From assembly GCA_019429365.1 (NCBI GenBank), contig JAHYJD010000006.1, positions 1 to 64,000 on the forward strand: a stretch of 64,000 bases of DNA. The letters run 5' to 3'. Below are positions 10,928 to 20,317 of this stretch, one piece after another. The notes below the pieces were generated by a model, which ran no database searches, was not told the DNA's origin, and was given only the letters and a program-made list of their open reading frames with translations. A program made the translations under genes and the position numbers. The DNA comes from Bacteroidales bacterium. Its GTDB lineage: Bacteria; Bacteroidota; Bacteroidia; Bacteroidales; UBA7960. The first letter of the stretch is position 1. Each line of letters starts with the position of its first letter.

Positions 10928-11051
10928 TACGATAGCGCCGCGAGATATTTGGGTGCGCTGCACCTTGTGATACAAAAACACCAATTGGAGACTTTGCTTT
11001 AAATTTTGTATTTTTGTTATTAGTTGGAAAGGTTAAATGATTTTTCTTGTC

Positions 11052-11261
11052 ATGAAACAATTAACGCTGCAAATACCAGAAAAAAAATATCCTTTCTTCA
11101 TGGAACTTATCAGGCAACTTGGGATCCAGGTGTCTGAAGAAGTGGAGATTCCTGAAGAGCATAAGGCGATAGTCAGGGAGCGGATCAAAACGACCAAACC
11201 CGAAGAAATGATTCCTTGGGAAGAAGCACGTAAGCGATTTGCTTTTAAAGAGAAGTCCTGA
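11052..11261 (+). CDS. Antitoxin-like small protein
   Basis: MKQLTLQIPEKKYPFFMELIRQLGIQVSEEVEIPEEHKAIVRERI...; immediately upstream of a RelE/ParE-like ORF. Confidence 0.65.
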   Translation: MKQLTLQIPEKKYPFFMELIRQLGIQVSEEVEIPEEHKAIVRERIKTTKPEEMIPWEEARKRFAFKEKS

Positions 11262-11263
11262 AA

Positions 11264-11563
11264 ATGGTCTTTTTTATTGAAATTGACCCTAAGGCAATTG
11301 GGGATATTCAGCGAGCCATAGACTATTATGACGAGCAGCAAGTTGGACTCGGAAAACGGTTTGAATCAACTCTAAACAAGCACTTACTTACCTTAAGAGA
11401 AAATCCTTTCTTTTCTATTCGTTACGATCAGGTCCGGTGTCTGCCCTTGAAAAAATTTCCATACATGGTGCATTTTACCGTGGATGAAGAAAATAGCATC
11501 GTGACTATCCGGGCAGTTTTCCACACTTCTTTGAATCCCCAAAAATGGGAAAACAGGAAGTAA
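11264..11563 (+). CDS. RelE/ParE-family toxin-like protein
   Basis: DPKAIGDIQRAIDYYDEQQVGLGKRFESTLNKHLLTLRENPFFSIRYDQVRCLPLKKFPYMVHFTVDEENSIVTIRAVFHTSLNPQKW. Confidence 0.8.
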   Translation: MVFFIEIDPKAIGDIQRAIDYYDEQQVGLGKRFESTLNKHLLTLRENPFFSIRYDQVRCLPLKKFPYMVHFTVDEENSIVTIRAVFHTSLNPQKWENRK

Positions 11564-11644
11564 ACAGGTTGTAAATACTCAAGGAGTAACTCGACGATCA
11601 TTGTCTTTCTGGCAATATCCAACAAAGTCACCTCGTGGGTATTA

Positions 11645-12169
11645 TTACAACAACTTCATTTGCCGTTGGGCGCTTTCAAAATCCAGCAAAAATTTTTTTC
11701 GCCAGAGGCCACCGCTATAACCCGTCAGGTTTCCTTGTGATCCAACAACCCTGTGACAGGGGATGACAATTGGAATCTTATTTGCACCGTTGGCACTGGC
11801 CACCGCCCTGATCGCCTTCAAATCACCCAAGGCAAGGGCTTGTTCCTTATAGGTTATCGTTTTGCCATACTCCACACCAAGTAACTGATTCCAGACCTTT
11901 TTCTGAAAATCAGTTCCAACGGGGTAAATCGGAACGGAAAAGGATTTTCTTTTGCCTTCGAAGTATTCCCTAAGCTGAGTTTCCAGCAGATCGATGATTT
12001 CATTGCTTTGCTCAACGATGGGAGCATTAAACACTTCCGACAGTTTTATTTGCTCTGACGCCAAATCCCGGTTATCGCAAAACTCAAGCATGCAAATACC
12101 CCCAGTCACTGAGCAGGCCAGCATATTACCAATCGGCGTTTCAATGATCTTTGAATAAATCATGGGCAA
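11645..12169 (-). CDS. ogt: Methylated-DNA--[protein]-cysteine S-methyltransferase
   Basis: IPIVIPCHRVVGSQGNLTGYSGGLWRKKFLL active-site motif. Confidence 0.95.
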   Translation of the reverse strand: MPMIYSKIIETPIGNMLACSVTGGICMLEFCDNRDLASEQIKLSEVFNAPIVEQSNEIIDLLETQLREYFEGKRKSFSVPIYPVGTDFQKKVWNQLLGVEYGKTITYKEQALALGDLKAIRAVASANGANKIPIVIPCHRVVGSQGNLTGYSGGLWRKKFLLDFESAQRQMKLL

Positions 12170-12185
12170 CAGTTAAATAATTCGG

Positions 12186-12599
12186 CTAAACCGTTAAATA
12201 ATTTTTCAGCATGGCCAATAACTCTTCCCAACCAATTTGGTAACTTTCAGCAGCAAATTCGGGACCAGCATCAGTAAAATTCTCAATTCCTTGGTGCTGG
12301 AGGGTCACTTCCGTTGATCCGTTTTCTTCCTTTAAAAGCCAGGTAACCAGACTTTCGCCCTTACTATGGCTGGGGTGGGTCCAGGTATGGCTTAGTTTTT
12401 TAAAGGGCACTATTTCTTTGATCTGGCAGCGATGATGAAACTGCCTGGCCTCGCCCGGCTCATAGAAATTAAAAACCGCCCCTTCTTTCAACTCAAAATC
12501 CGGAATGTCAAAATACCATTCCTTCATTTGATCCTTTTCGGTTAAAGCCTGCCAGATTTTCTCGGCAGCCTCTTTAATTACAACTTTGGTCGAAATCAT
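12186..12599 (-). CDS. SRPBCC/AHSA1 domain protein
   Basis: KEAAEKIWQALTEKDQMKEWYFDIPDFELKEGAVFNFYEPG...; GWEELLAMLKNYL. Confidence 0.85.
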   Translation of the reverse strand: MISTKVVIKEAAEKIWQALTEKDQMKEWYFDIPDFELKEGAVFNFYEPGEARQFHHRCQIKEIVPFKKLSHTWTHPSHSKGESLVTWLLKEENGSTEVTLQHQGIENFTDAGPEFAAESYQIGWEELLAMLKNYLTV

Positions 12600-13024
12600 A
12601 CCTGCGCATATTTGGTTTTCAAAAAGTCAATGGATTCCCTGATCAGGTTTTTCAGGGCATCCTGATTAATATCAGATAGTTTCTTCACATAAATGCAGGC
12701 TTTACCCACTTTAAACTTGCCCAGATCCTTTAGCAAGTGTTCGTGCTCAGGCAAACCTGAATAAACATAGAGTGATATAGCTGCTTTGCGCGGCGAAAAT
12801 CCCACCAGTGGCCAGTCGCCTTCCTGCCTGCTTCTTTCTGACTTGTAGTGGTAGCTTCCAAAGCCGATCATCGAAGCACCCCACATTTTGGGTTCATAGC
12901 CCGTAAATTCCTGCATCAGCCTTAATAGTTCGAAGCTGTCTTCTCTCTTTTGCTCGGTATCAGCAAAGGAGTTAATAAACTCACTGACGTCCTGATTGGT
13001 TTGTTTAGTTTTTAGTTCTGCCAT
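12596..13024 (-). CDS. DUF1801 domain protein
   Basis: NQDVSEFINSFADTEQKREDSFELLRLMQEFTGYEPKMWGASMIGFGSYHYKSERSRQEGDWPLVGFSPRKAAISLY. Confidence 0.88.
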   Translation of the reverse strand: MAELKTKQTNQDVSEFINSFADTEQKREDSFELLRLMQEFTGYEPKMWGASMIGFGSYHYKSERSRQEGDWPLVGFSPRKAAISLYVYSGLPEHEHLLKDLGKFKVGKACIYVKKLSDINQDALKNLIRESIDFLKTKYAQV

Positions 13025-13035
13025 GATAATTTTTT

Positions 13036-14895
13036 TTAAAATTTTAGTTTCCAAATTTTTTCTGAAAAATCAAGATACATTGGCAATGCAGCTGATCCGT
13101 ACCAGCTGTAGAGCTCTGCATCGAGTAGCTTCTCGCTAATGGCGGGGTCGGTTTGCAGTAAGGCTTCTGCCTCTTCCAATGTAGCGTCATCCAGAATGAA
13201 AATGCCCCTGTAAGTTTTTTCATTCCGGCCCAGTGGCCCGGCCACAATCAGTTTGCCTTCGGCCGCCAAACGACCAATATTTTCCATATGCCCCCTGAAA
13301 CACGCATTGATAAAATCTGTGTCGGTGGTTTGATTTGTCCCGGTTTTTAACATAACCAGGATATAGCTTTTCATGCCATAATCATCGGCACCAAGTTTTA
13401 GTGCCAATTGGGGGTCAAAATCCGGATTGGAAACAGTGGTGTCCTTTTCCTTTATAATTTCAGGGAGCCTGCTCGTTTTGTAAGAAAATCCGTTCTCCTT
13501 TCCATCCGAAACCTGTACAAACAATTCATTGTCAGAAAGCCTGTGATAAACAATCTTTTTTGGGAAGTCGTGGTTCGGGTTTTCGAAAACAAATGCGTTG
13601 CCTGAATTGGTCTGCCTGAATTCAATTCGCTTTCCGTCATTTTGACCTAAAACGTTTGCAGAATAAATGACATCATTACCATCCCTGGAAATATCAAGGT
13701 ATTCAATGACTGTCATCTGACCATTTTCCATAACATAAGAAACACCTTTCAATGAATTCTCATTAAGCATATCCCAGCGCTCGAAAACATCCTTATTCTC
13801 CATTTTCCAGGTTCCCTTCAAGAAGTCGGGAAAGTCGGATTGGTCTTCCGTCAGGCTTGCCTTAACAATTTGAAATACAGGATCGGCATCCGGATCAGGC
13901 AGCCAATCATTTTCAAAAAAGTCAGGATTGGTATTCTTTGCGAAAATATTTTGCAGGGTATAGCTTTCAAGATCAGAATCACTCAATTGATGCGACCATT
14001 CAATTCGGTTTGAAGTGTCGGCACCAGGGCCAAAATTGCCATATTCGGCATAATAGCTGTTCAGATGATTGGTCTCGCGACCCTGCCAAATGGACCAGCC
14101 CTCCGGCCGGATAAAATCATCGAGAAAGGAATTGATAATTACGGTTTTTGCGAATGGTCGCCAGGGACGGCCCAGCGCAACATTGCGAGTATCAGTATCT
14201 GCAGTAAAACGGGAATTAAAGAACACATAACCAAATTTTGCATACTCCTCGGTTGATGCTGCAGTGATGTATGACCCGGTTTTCTTGCTGTGCAAGTGGC
14301 AGTTCTGAAATACCACGGTTGAGCGACCGAAAATATAATCGGTGGTACCTTCGATGTAGCAATCGAGCAGGTAGTTGCGGATATTGCCCCATGTGTAAAA
14401 TGTGTCCTGGTTTCCGATGAGCCGCACACGGTAAAAAAATTGCCTGTCTCCGTTGGTGCGAAGTGCCACGGCCTGCCCCACAGGCCCGGCCGAATTTTCG
14501 AAGGTAAGATTCATGGCAGTGAAATCGTCAGCTTCAACTGCAAAACTGAAGGATGTGCTTGTTGTAATGGTATCATTGCCAACAACCTTTCCGGAAAAAT
14601 CGTCCCAGGTCAAGATAACATTTTCTGCATCTTCCCCAATCAGGGTGATATGGGGTTTATTTGCCGGGATTTTGATTTTTTCTTTATAAACGCCATTGCG
14701 GATAAATATCACAAAGCGCTCCCGGTTGTTTTCTGGCACCCTGTCAATGGCTTCCTGCAAAGTGATAACATCGCCCCTACCATCCTGAGATACAATCAGG
14801 TGAATATGCCCCGAAAGTTTTTCTTCAAGGCTTTGGGCCTTTATCCCAAGAGAAATTATAAGGGAAAAAATCAAAAATGAAAAGACTGTCTTCAT
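13036..14895 (-). CDS. Three-domain protein: pectinesterase (CE8-like), DUF6265-like domain, YCII-related domain
   Basis: Signal peptide; GNQDTFYTWGNIRNYLLDCYIEGTTDYIFGRSTVVFQNC pectinesterase motifs; FLKGTWKMENKDVFERW...; MKSYILVMLKTGTN...GRLAAEGKLIVAGPLG. Confidence 0.85.
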   Translation of the reverse strand: MKTVFSFLIFSLIISLGIKAQSLEEKLSGHIHLIVSQDGRGDVITLQEAIDRVPENNRERFVIFIRNGVYKEKIKIPANKPHITLIGEDAENVILTWDDFSGKVVGNDTITTSTSFSFAVEADDFTAMNLTFENSAGPVGQAVALRTNGDRQFFYRVRLIGNQDTFYTWGNIRNYLLDCYIEGTTDYIFGRSTVVFQNCHLHSKKTGSYITAASTEEYAKFGYVFFNSRFTADTDTRNVALGRPWRPFAKTVIINSFLDDFIRPEGWSIWQGRETNHLNSYYAEYGNFGPGADTSNRIEWSHQLSDSDLESYTLQNIFAKNTNPDFFENDWLPDPDADPVFQIVKASLTEDQSDFPDFLKGTWKMENKDVFERWDMLNENSLKGVSYVMENGQMTVIEYLDISRDGNDVIYSANVLGQNDGKRIEFRQTNSGNAFVFENPNHDFPKKIVYHRLSDNELFVQVSDGKENGFSYKTSRLPEIIKEKDTTVSNPDFDPQLALKLGADDYGMKSYILVMLKTGTNQTTDTDFINACFRGHMENIGRLAAEGKLIVAGPLGRNEKTYRGIFILDDATLEEAEALLQTDPAISEKLLDAELYSWYGSAALPMYLDFSEKIWKLKF

Positions 14896-14901
14896 AACCG
14901 G

Positions 14902-16515
14902 TTAGTTTAAAAGATTCGGATCATCATATATTACCCTGAACCATTCGAAATCGGCACTTCCGCCTCTTTTACCCTGTGGGCTTCCAAAGCAATATATGCC
15001 TATACTCGATCCCACCCAGCGCAGCCGCTTGGCCTGAAATCCATTGCCCATAATTTCGAAGTTTTCACCATCAAGGCTATAATAAAATGAGCAAATGGCG
15101 CCCGGCTCCACTATCATGCGAAGGTACACATGATCTCTTTCGATGTTAATGGAGTTTACGATTTTCAGTTCTCCGTCTTCATTTGCCTTATGCCTTTCGG
15201 CGAAAGCCAGGTTGGTTTGACCATTGATACGGCTTACCCTTAAAGTGGCATAATCATCGCCGGTGGCTGCCAGTCCGGTCACATCGCCTTCCTTAAGGTT
15301 ACGGATGAACAGTTTGGTGGTTACTTCGAAGGTTTCTGCGGGGAATTTCTGGGTGAGCACCTGGGGAACGGTGTAAAGACTTTCATTTTCTACCGGAAGA
15401 GAGTAGAGACGCAGGTGCCCGGGATTTTCGGTGAGCGAGAACCACTCCTGCCGCCAGTTGGCCTGCCAGCGCCATTGCAGGGCCAGGTTCTCGTCTTCAA
15501 ACTCGTCGGAAGTTTGCTGGGGAACGAACTGCGGCGGGTTGCCGGTATTGGGATATCTGAAAGTACGAACGGGCTCCCCAACGCCATCACCGTTTCGGTC
15601 GATACCAATAATGGGCCAGTCATCGTTGCGCCATTCCAGGGGGTTCAGGTGCAGCATCCGACCATAGGCATGGTTGCACTGAAAATGCACGAACCAGTGT
15701 TCGCCCGACTCCAGTTCCACCCAGCCGCCCTGGTGCGGGCCGTTGATGTCGGAATCGCCCTGATGCATTACGATGCGCTCTTCGTAGGGACCAAACACGT
15801 TTTTTGAGCGCAGAACCGTTTGCCACCCGGGGGTAACGCCGCCAGCCGGCGCAAAAATGTAATAGAAGCCGTTGCGCTTGTACATTTTGGGTCCTTCTAT
15901 GGTGGGCTGGGTTTCGGTGCCATCAAAAACCATTATCCCATCATCAAGCAGGCGATCGCCTTCGGCGCTCATGCGATGCATCACCAGCACGGAGTTGATT
16001 CCAGCGCGGCTTTTGGCCCAGGCACGCACCAGGTAAGCGTTGCCATCATCGTCCCAGAAAGGACAGGGATCGATCAGGCCTTTGCCGGCATGCACCAGGG
16101 TCAGAGGTTCCCAGGGGCCAGCAGGGTCTTTGGCCTTCGACATATAAATACCGAAGTCGGGATCGCCATAGAAAACCCAGAAATATCCATCATGATACCG
16201 GATTGAAGGTGCCCACACGCCCATGCCATGCCGGGGCACATCGAAGAAATCTGTTGGGTGGCGATCCACCACATGCGAAATGATCTGCCAGTGCACCAAA
16301 TCCTTTGAATGATAAACAGGCAACCCGGGGCTATAGGTAAAACTGGAGGTAACCATATAAAAATCTTCGCCCACCCTGACCACATCCGGGTCAGAATAAT
16401 CGGCATAATACAGCGGATTGGTGTAATAAAGTTCTTCTTTGCTTGCCTGCTGGCAGGCCGCCAAACCCAAAAACATACTTGCCAGTGCAATGGCTGCAAT
16501 GGTCCTGGTTTTCAT
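14902..16515 (-). CDS. GH43 family glycoside hydrolase, lipoprotein
   Basis: LAACQQ lipobox; YADYSDPDVVRVGEDFYMVTSSFTYSPGLPVYHSKDLVHWQIISHV; C-terminal beta-sandwich region. Confidence 0.9.
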   Translation of the reverse strand: MKTRTIAAIALASMFLGLAACQQASKEELYYTNPLYYADYSDPDVVRVGEDFYMVTSSFTYSPGLPVYHSKDLVHWQIISHVVDRHPTDFFDVPRHGMGVWAPSIRYHDGYFWVFYGDPDFGIYMSKAKDPAGPWEPLTLVHAGKGLIDPCPFWDDDGNAYLVRAWAKSRAGINSVLVMHRMSAEGDRLLDDGIMVFDGTETQPTIEGPKMYKRNGFYYIFAPAGGVTPGWQTVLRSKNVFGPYEERIVMHQGDSDINGPHQGGWVELESGEHWFVHFQCNHAYGRMLHLNPLEWRNDDWPIIGIDRNGDGVGEPVRTFRYPNTGNPPQFVPQQTSDEFEDENLALQWRWQANWRQEWFSLTENPGHLRLYSLPVENESLYTVPQVLTQKFPAETFEVTTKLFIRNLKEGDVTGLAATGDDYATLRVSRINGQTNLAFAERHKANEDGELKIVNSINIERDHVYLRMIVEPGAICSFYYSLDGENFEIMGNGFQAKRLRWVGSSIGIYCFGSPQGKRGGSADFEWFRVIYDDPNLLN

Positions 16516-16541
16516 GCTCGATGGTTTTAAATAAACAAAAG

Positions 16542-17321
16542 CTATTTCAGGCCTTTCAGCCCTTCAAACACCAGCCGCGCCACTTCGAGTGCACCTTCGG
16601 GCTGAAAATGCGTATTGTCAGATAACCCTTCAGGGTAGGCTTCAAACTTGCGGGGGGGCAGGTTCATGAAATAATTTTCGGTAACGTAATCCCTGCCCTT
16701 TTCGGTGAAATGATTGGCTGAAAGCTCAGTAAGATCAACCAAATGCACATTCATTTCTTTGGCCACCTCGCGCATGGCCTGGGGATAATCGCCATGCGAA
16801 TTTCCAAGCACCTCATTTTCCCAGGGGTAATTGCGGCAAACGGAAGTGATGAGAATAGGTACAGCGCCCTTTTCGCGGGATTGGTTAACATAAAGACGCA
16901 GAAATTCCTTATATCCGGGCAAACTAACATACCGCTCACCCTTGCTCTCGCTGGCATCGTTGTGTCCGAACTGAATGATCACAAAATCACCCGGCTTGAG
17001 CTGCCCGCAAATTTCTCTCCATCGGCCTTCTTCAAAGAAAGAGCGGGAGCTACGGCCGCCACGGGCCTTGTTTTGCAGAATTATGCTGTCAACCCCGAAA
17101 ATGCCAACGGTTTTCAGGCTGTCGGGTACCAGAAATTCGGGCAGCGCCTGTCCCCAACCGGTTTGGGGGTACCGCTCTTTCATGTAATCTTCGCCATAGT
17201 TGGCGTAATCGGTCATGGTCGAGTCGCCGATCATCCAAAGTGTGGCAACACGGGGCGATTCCTGGCACGAAAACATGGCCAGGAAAACCAGCATGAAAAT
17301 ATAAATCCAGCACTTTTTCAT
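16542..17321 (-). CDS. Rhamnogalacturonan acetylesterase-like SGNH hydrolase (CE12-type), lipoprotein
   Basis: LWMIGDSTMTDYANYGEDYMKERYPQTGWGQALPEFL; IQFGHNDAS; DNTHFQPEGA. Confidence 0.88.
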   Translation of the reverse strand: MKKCWIYIFMLVFLAMFSCQESPRVATLWMIGDSTMTDYANYGEDYMKERYPQTGWGQALPEFLVPDSLKTVGIFGVDSIILQNKARGGRSSRSFFEEGRWREICGQLKPGDFVIIQFGHNDASESKGERYVSLPGYKEFLRLYVNQSREKGAVPILITSVCRNYPWENEVLGNSHGDYPQAMREVAKEMNVHLVDLTELSANHFTEKGRDYVTENYFMNLPPRKFEAYPEGLSDNTHFQPEGALEVARLVFEGLKGLK

Positions 17322-17329
17322 CCAGAAAA

Positions 17330-18577
17330 TTATTTAAACGCCACCTTCACCTGACTGCCCATTTTCAAGGCATCAGCCTTAAGCATCTCTTCAAAACCTT
17401 CCGCGGAAGCAAAGTTAGGATCAGACAATTCCCAAGCCGAATAGAATTTAAATTTGGCAGGTTTCTCGCCCGAGTTCATGCGCACCATAAAGGTATGATT
17501 GATGTCTTCGGCATTCTCATCAAGGTATTCAAAGCCAAGATAATCGGCTTTTGCAAGCATAACGGCCATACCCAGGTACTCGCCTTCAATGGCTTGCTGG
17601 CCGTGAGTCGATAGGGACACAATTCCGTTTTCGAAATCGGTAAATGCAGCCTGCTTTTCTTCCAGGTCGATGGTGGTAATACCTGTTACGATGTTTGCGT
17701 CTTCAATGCCTTCAACCGAAACTTTGCTGACATAATACCAGGCGCCGCCGTAAATCGTAATTTCATGAACAACAGAGCAAGTGGAGTTTTCAACTTCCCA
17801 GTTGTCGAACCTGAAGCGTAAAATGGAACGCAGCGGCCCATTGGCTACCAACTCGAAAGAACCTTGTGAGCCGGGAGCCACTCTGTGCAGTTTGCCATTC
17901 ACCTCAAGGGCAATTGAACCAGCACCAAGGGAAGCACCCACTTTCAGAATGTCCATTCCCCAGTCTTGCAGGGCGTGGTAATCCTCATCAATACCCACCT
18001 TCTTTAGCACCATGGCTTCGGTGGTTTTGCCAAAAATATCCATGCCATTGCGCTCATCGAAGTAATTGCGAAAACCTACAAGGTCGTTTTCCCAACCCGG
18101 ACCTTCAAACTGAAACAGGTACCTGGTCTGCCCGTGGTTTTCGCGCGAGATGGCCGGGCGATCAGCCTTCTTCACTTCAAGGAAGCTTCCATCATCTTGC
18201 GGGCTTGCCAGCCAAATATTGCTCCTTTGGGTAAAGACTGGCAAAGCTTCTGGATTAACCAGTTTGACTTTCATGCTAATGTTTGAGTTGGCAGAAATGT
18301 TTGCAAGTAGAAATAGCTCGTCCCATTCACCATCACCATCCAGGTCATCGACCTGCGAAGGAATTACTTCACCGTTTTCAGATGACAGCATGGGAACCAA
18401 TCCCACGGCAATTTTTCCTGTTTGTTTTTCAAAGTCAGCTCTAGTAATGATCACGGGTTCATCGACGCGGTCAAAGGGCGAGTCGTTTGTCAGAACAAGC
18501 GTGTGTTCCGAACGCTGGCAGGCAAAAGTGAAAGCAACCATTAACAAAACCAGCAAATGAAGTTTAAGGCTTTTCAT
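17330..18577 (-). CDS. DUF4861 family lipoprotein
   Basis: FACQRSEHTLVLTNDSPFDRVDEPVIITRADFEKQTGK...; family called from overall sequence and context. Confidence 0.75.
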   Translation of the reverse strand: MKSLKLHLLVLLMVAFTFACQRSEHTLVLTNDSPFDRVDEPVIITRADFEKQTGKIAVGLVPMLSSENGEVIPSQVDDLDGDGEWDELFLLANISANSNISMKVKLVNPEALPVFTQRSNIWLASPQDDGSFLEVKKADRPAISRENHGQTRYLFQFEGPGWENDLVGFRNYFDERNGMDIFGKTTEAMVLKKVGIDEDYHALQDWGMDILKVGASLGAGSIALEVNGKLHRVAPGSQGSFELVANGPLRSILRFRFDNWEVENSTCSVVHEITIYGGAWYYVSKVSVEGIEDANIVTGITTIDLEEKQAAFTDFENGIVSLSTHGQQAIEGEYLGMAVMLAKADYLGFEYLDENAEDINHTFMVRMNSGEKPAKFKFYSAWELSDPNFASAEGFEEMLKADALKMGSQVKVAFK

Positions 18578-18604
18578 GATGTTTAAAATTTGGGTTAAGC
18601 AAAA

Positions 18605-19399
18605 TTAAAGCTCGTTACTTGGTTTGCCAATGGTGGCCAGTATGCCGCCATCCACATAAAGAATGTGCCCATTGACAAAGTCTGAAGCGGCCGATGCCAG
18701 GAAAATGGCAGCACCCTGCAGCTCTTCAGGAAGTCCCCAGCGGCCTGCCGGGGTACGGTGGATAATAAACTCATTGAAAGGATGGCCTTCGTGCCTGATA
18801 GGCGCCGTTTGTGAAGTGGCAAAATAACCCGGCCCAATGCCGTTTGCCTGGATGTTGAACCTTGCCCATTCGGTGGCCATGTTGCGGGTCAGCATTTTCA
18901 GGCCGCCCTTTGCAGCAGCATATGCCGAAACGGTGTTGCGGCCCAGCTCGCTCATCATGGAGCAAATGTTTATGATCTTACCTCCCGATTGGCGGGCGAT
19001 CATGCTTTTTGCCACGGTGCGCCCCACAATAAAGGGGCCCACAAGGTCGATGTCAATCACTTCCCGGAATTCAGCTACGTCCATTTCAATCATAGGGACG
19101 CGCTTAATAATCCCGGCATTGTTTACCAGGATGTCGATGGGAGCAATTTCCTTTTCAATCAAGGCAATTTGCTCAATGACCTGTGCTTCGATGGTCACAT
19201 CAAAATCGTATCCTGCAGCCTCTACACCGTGCTTACGGTATTCTTCGAGGGCAGTGTGTATTTTATCGCCTGAGCGATCGTTGAAAACAATCCTGGCGCC
19301 AGCCTTTGCAAGTCCCACGGCCATGGCCATTCCAAGTCCGTGCGTTCCACCGGTTACCAAGGCTGTTTTTCCCGTTAGGTCAAATAATTTAAGTAACAT
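18605..19399 (-). CDS. kduD: SDR, 2-deoxy-D-gluconate 3-dehydrogenase / 2-keto-3-deoxygluconate oxidoreductase-like
   Basis: LFDLTGKTALVTGGTHGLGMAMAVGLAKAGA; YAAAKGGLKMLTRNMATEWARFNIQANGIGPGYF; next to kduI. Confidence 0.85.
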   Translation of the reverse strand: MLLKLFDLTGKTALVTGGTHGLGMAMAVGLAKAGARIVFNDRSGDKIHTALEEYRKHGVEAAGYDFDVTIEAQVIEQIALIEKEIAPIDILVNNAGIIKRVPMIEMDVAEFREVIDIDLVGPFIVGRTVAKSMIARQSGGKIINICSMMSELGRNTVSAYAAAKGGLKMLTRNMATEWARFNIQANGIGPGYFATSQTAPIRHEGHPFNEFIIHRTPAGRWGLPEELQGAAIFLASAASDFVNGHILYVDGGILATIGKPSNEL

Positions 19400-19410
19400 A
19401 ATCCCTCCTT

Positions 19411-20253
19411 TTATTTAATATCAGAAATTTTTGCCATGTCCATATCGGCATAGTCGAGGTTCTCTCCTGCCATGCCCCAGATAAAGCCATAGTTTGACGT
19501 GCCGGCCGCTGCATGAATTGACCAGGAAGGTGAAAGTACCGCTTCGTGGTTTTTCATCCAGATGGGGCGGGTTTCCTGTGGTTGGCCCATGAAGTGGCAT
19601 ACCGCCTGGTTTTCGGGCACTTCGAAATAGAAATACGCTTCCATGCGGCGCGAGTGTACGTGGGGTGGCATGGTATTCCACACGCTGCCGGGCTTGAGCA
19701 GGGTCATGCCCATTTGCAGCTGACAGGTTTCGACCACACCATTAATAATAAGCTGGTTGATGGTGCGGGCATTGGATGTTTCGAGCGAACCCATCTCAAG
19801 TTTGCGGGCATCGTTCAGGGTCACCAGTTTGTCGGGGCAAGAACGGTGTGCCGGGGCACTATTGAAATAGAAATAGGCCGGTTTTTTTGCATCAATGCTC
19901 TCAAAAGTTACCAGGCGATCGCCCATGCCCACATACAAAGCTTCTTTTGGCTGAACCTTAAAAACATCTTCACCCACTTTTACTTTTCCGGGTCCACCAA
20001 CATTAATAATACCCAGTTCGCGGCGGTGCAGAAAGAAATCGGCCTTTATAGGATCGATGGTTTCGAGCGGCAATGACTTGCTCACAGGTACGGCCCCGCC
20101 CACAATGTAGCGGTCGTACATAGAATAAACCAGGTTGATCTGGTCTTCCAACAGGAAGTTATCGACCAGAAATTCTTCCCTGATCCTTGGGGTGTCATAG
20201 CTTACAAAATCCCTTGGATGGGTTGCGTAGCGAATTTGATAATTAACAGCCAT
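19411..20253 (-). CDS. kduI: 5-dehydro-4-deoxy-D-glucuronate isomerase
   Basis: MAVNYQIRYATHPRDFVSYDTPRIREEFLV...MPPHVHSRRMEAYFYFEVPENQAVCHFMGQPQETRPIWMKNHEAVLSPSWSIHAAAGTSNYGFIWGMAGEN. Confidence 0.97.
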   Translation of the reverse strand: MAVNYQIRYATHPRDFVSYDTPRIREEFLVDNFLLEDQINLVYSMYDRYIVGGAVPVSKSLPLETIDPIKADFFLHRRELGIINVGGPGKVKVGEDVFKVQPKEALYVGMGDRLVTFESIDAKKPAYFYFNSAPAHRSCPDKLVTLNDARKLEMGSLETSNARTINQLIINGVVETCQLQMGMTLLKPGSVWNTMPPHVHSRRMEAYFYFEVPENQAVCHFMGQPQETRPIWMKNHEAVLSPSWSIHAAAGTSNYGFIWGMAGENLDYADMDMAKISDIK

Positions 20254-20268
20254 GTGTTTGGTTTTTAT

Positions 20269-20288
20269 TTGAACAACAATTGTTTTAA
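20269..20288. promoter_or_regulatory. Candidate operator upstream of kduI
   Basis: ttgaacaacaattgttttaa; shares TTGAACAA with the site at 21533-21552. Confidence 0.35.
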
Positions 20289-20317
20289 GTTTTCTTACAA
20301 ATGAAAATTGGAAAATT

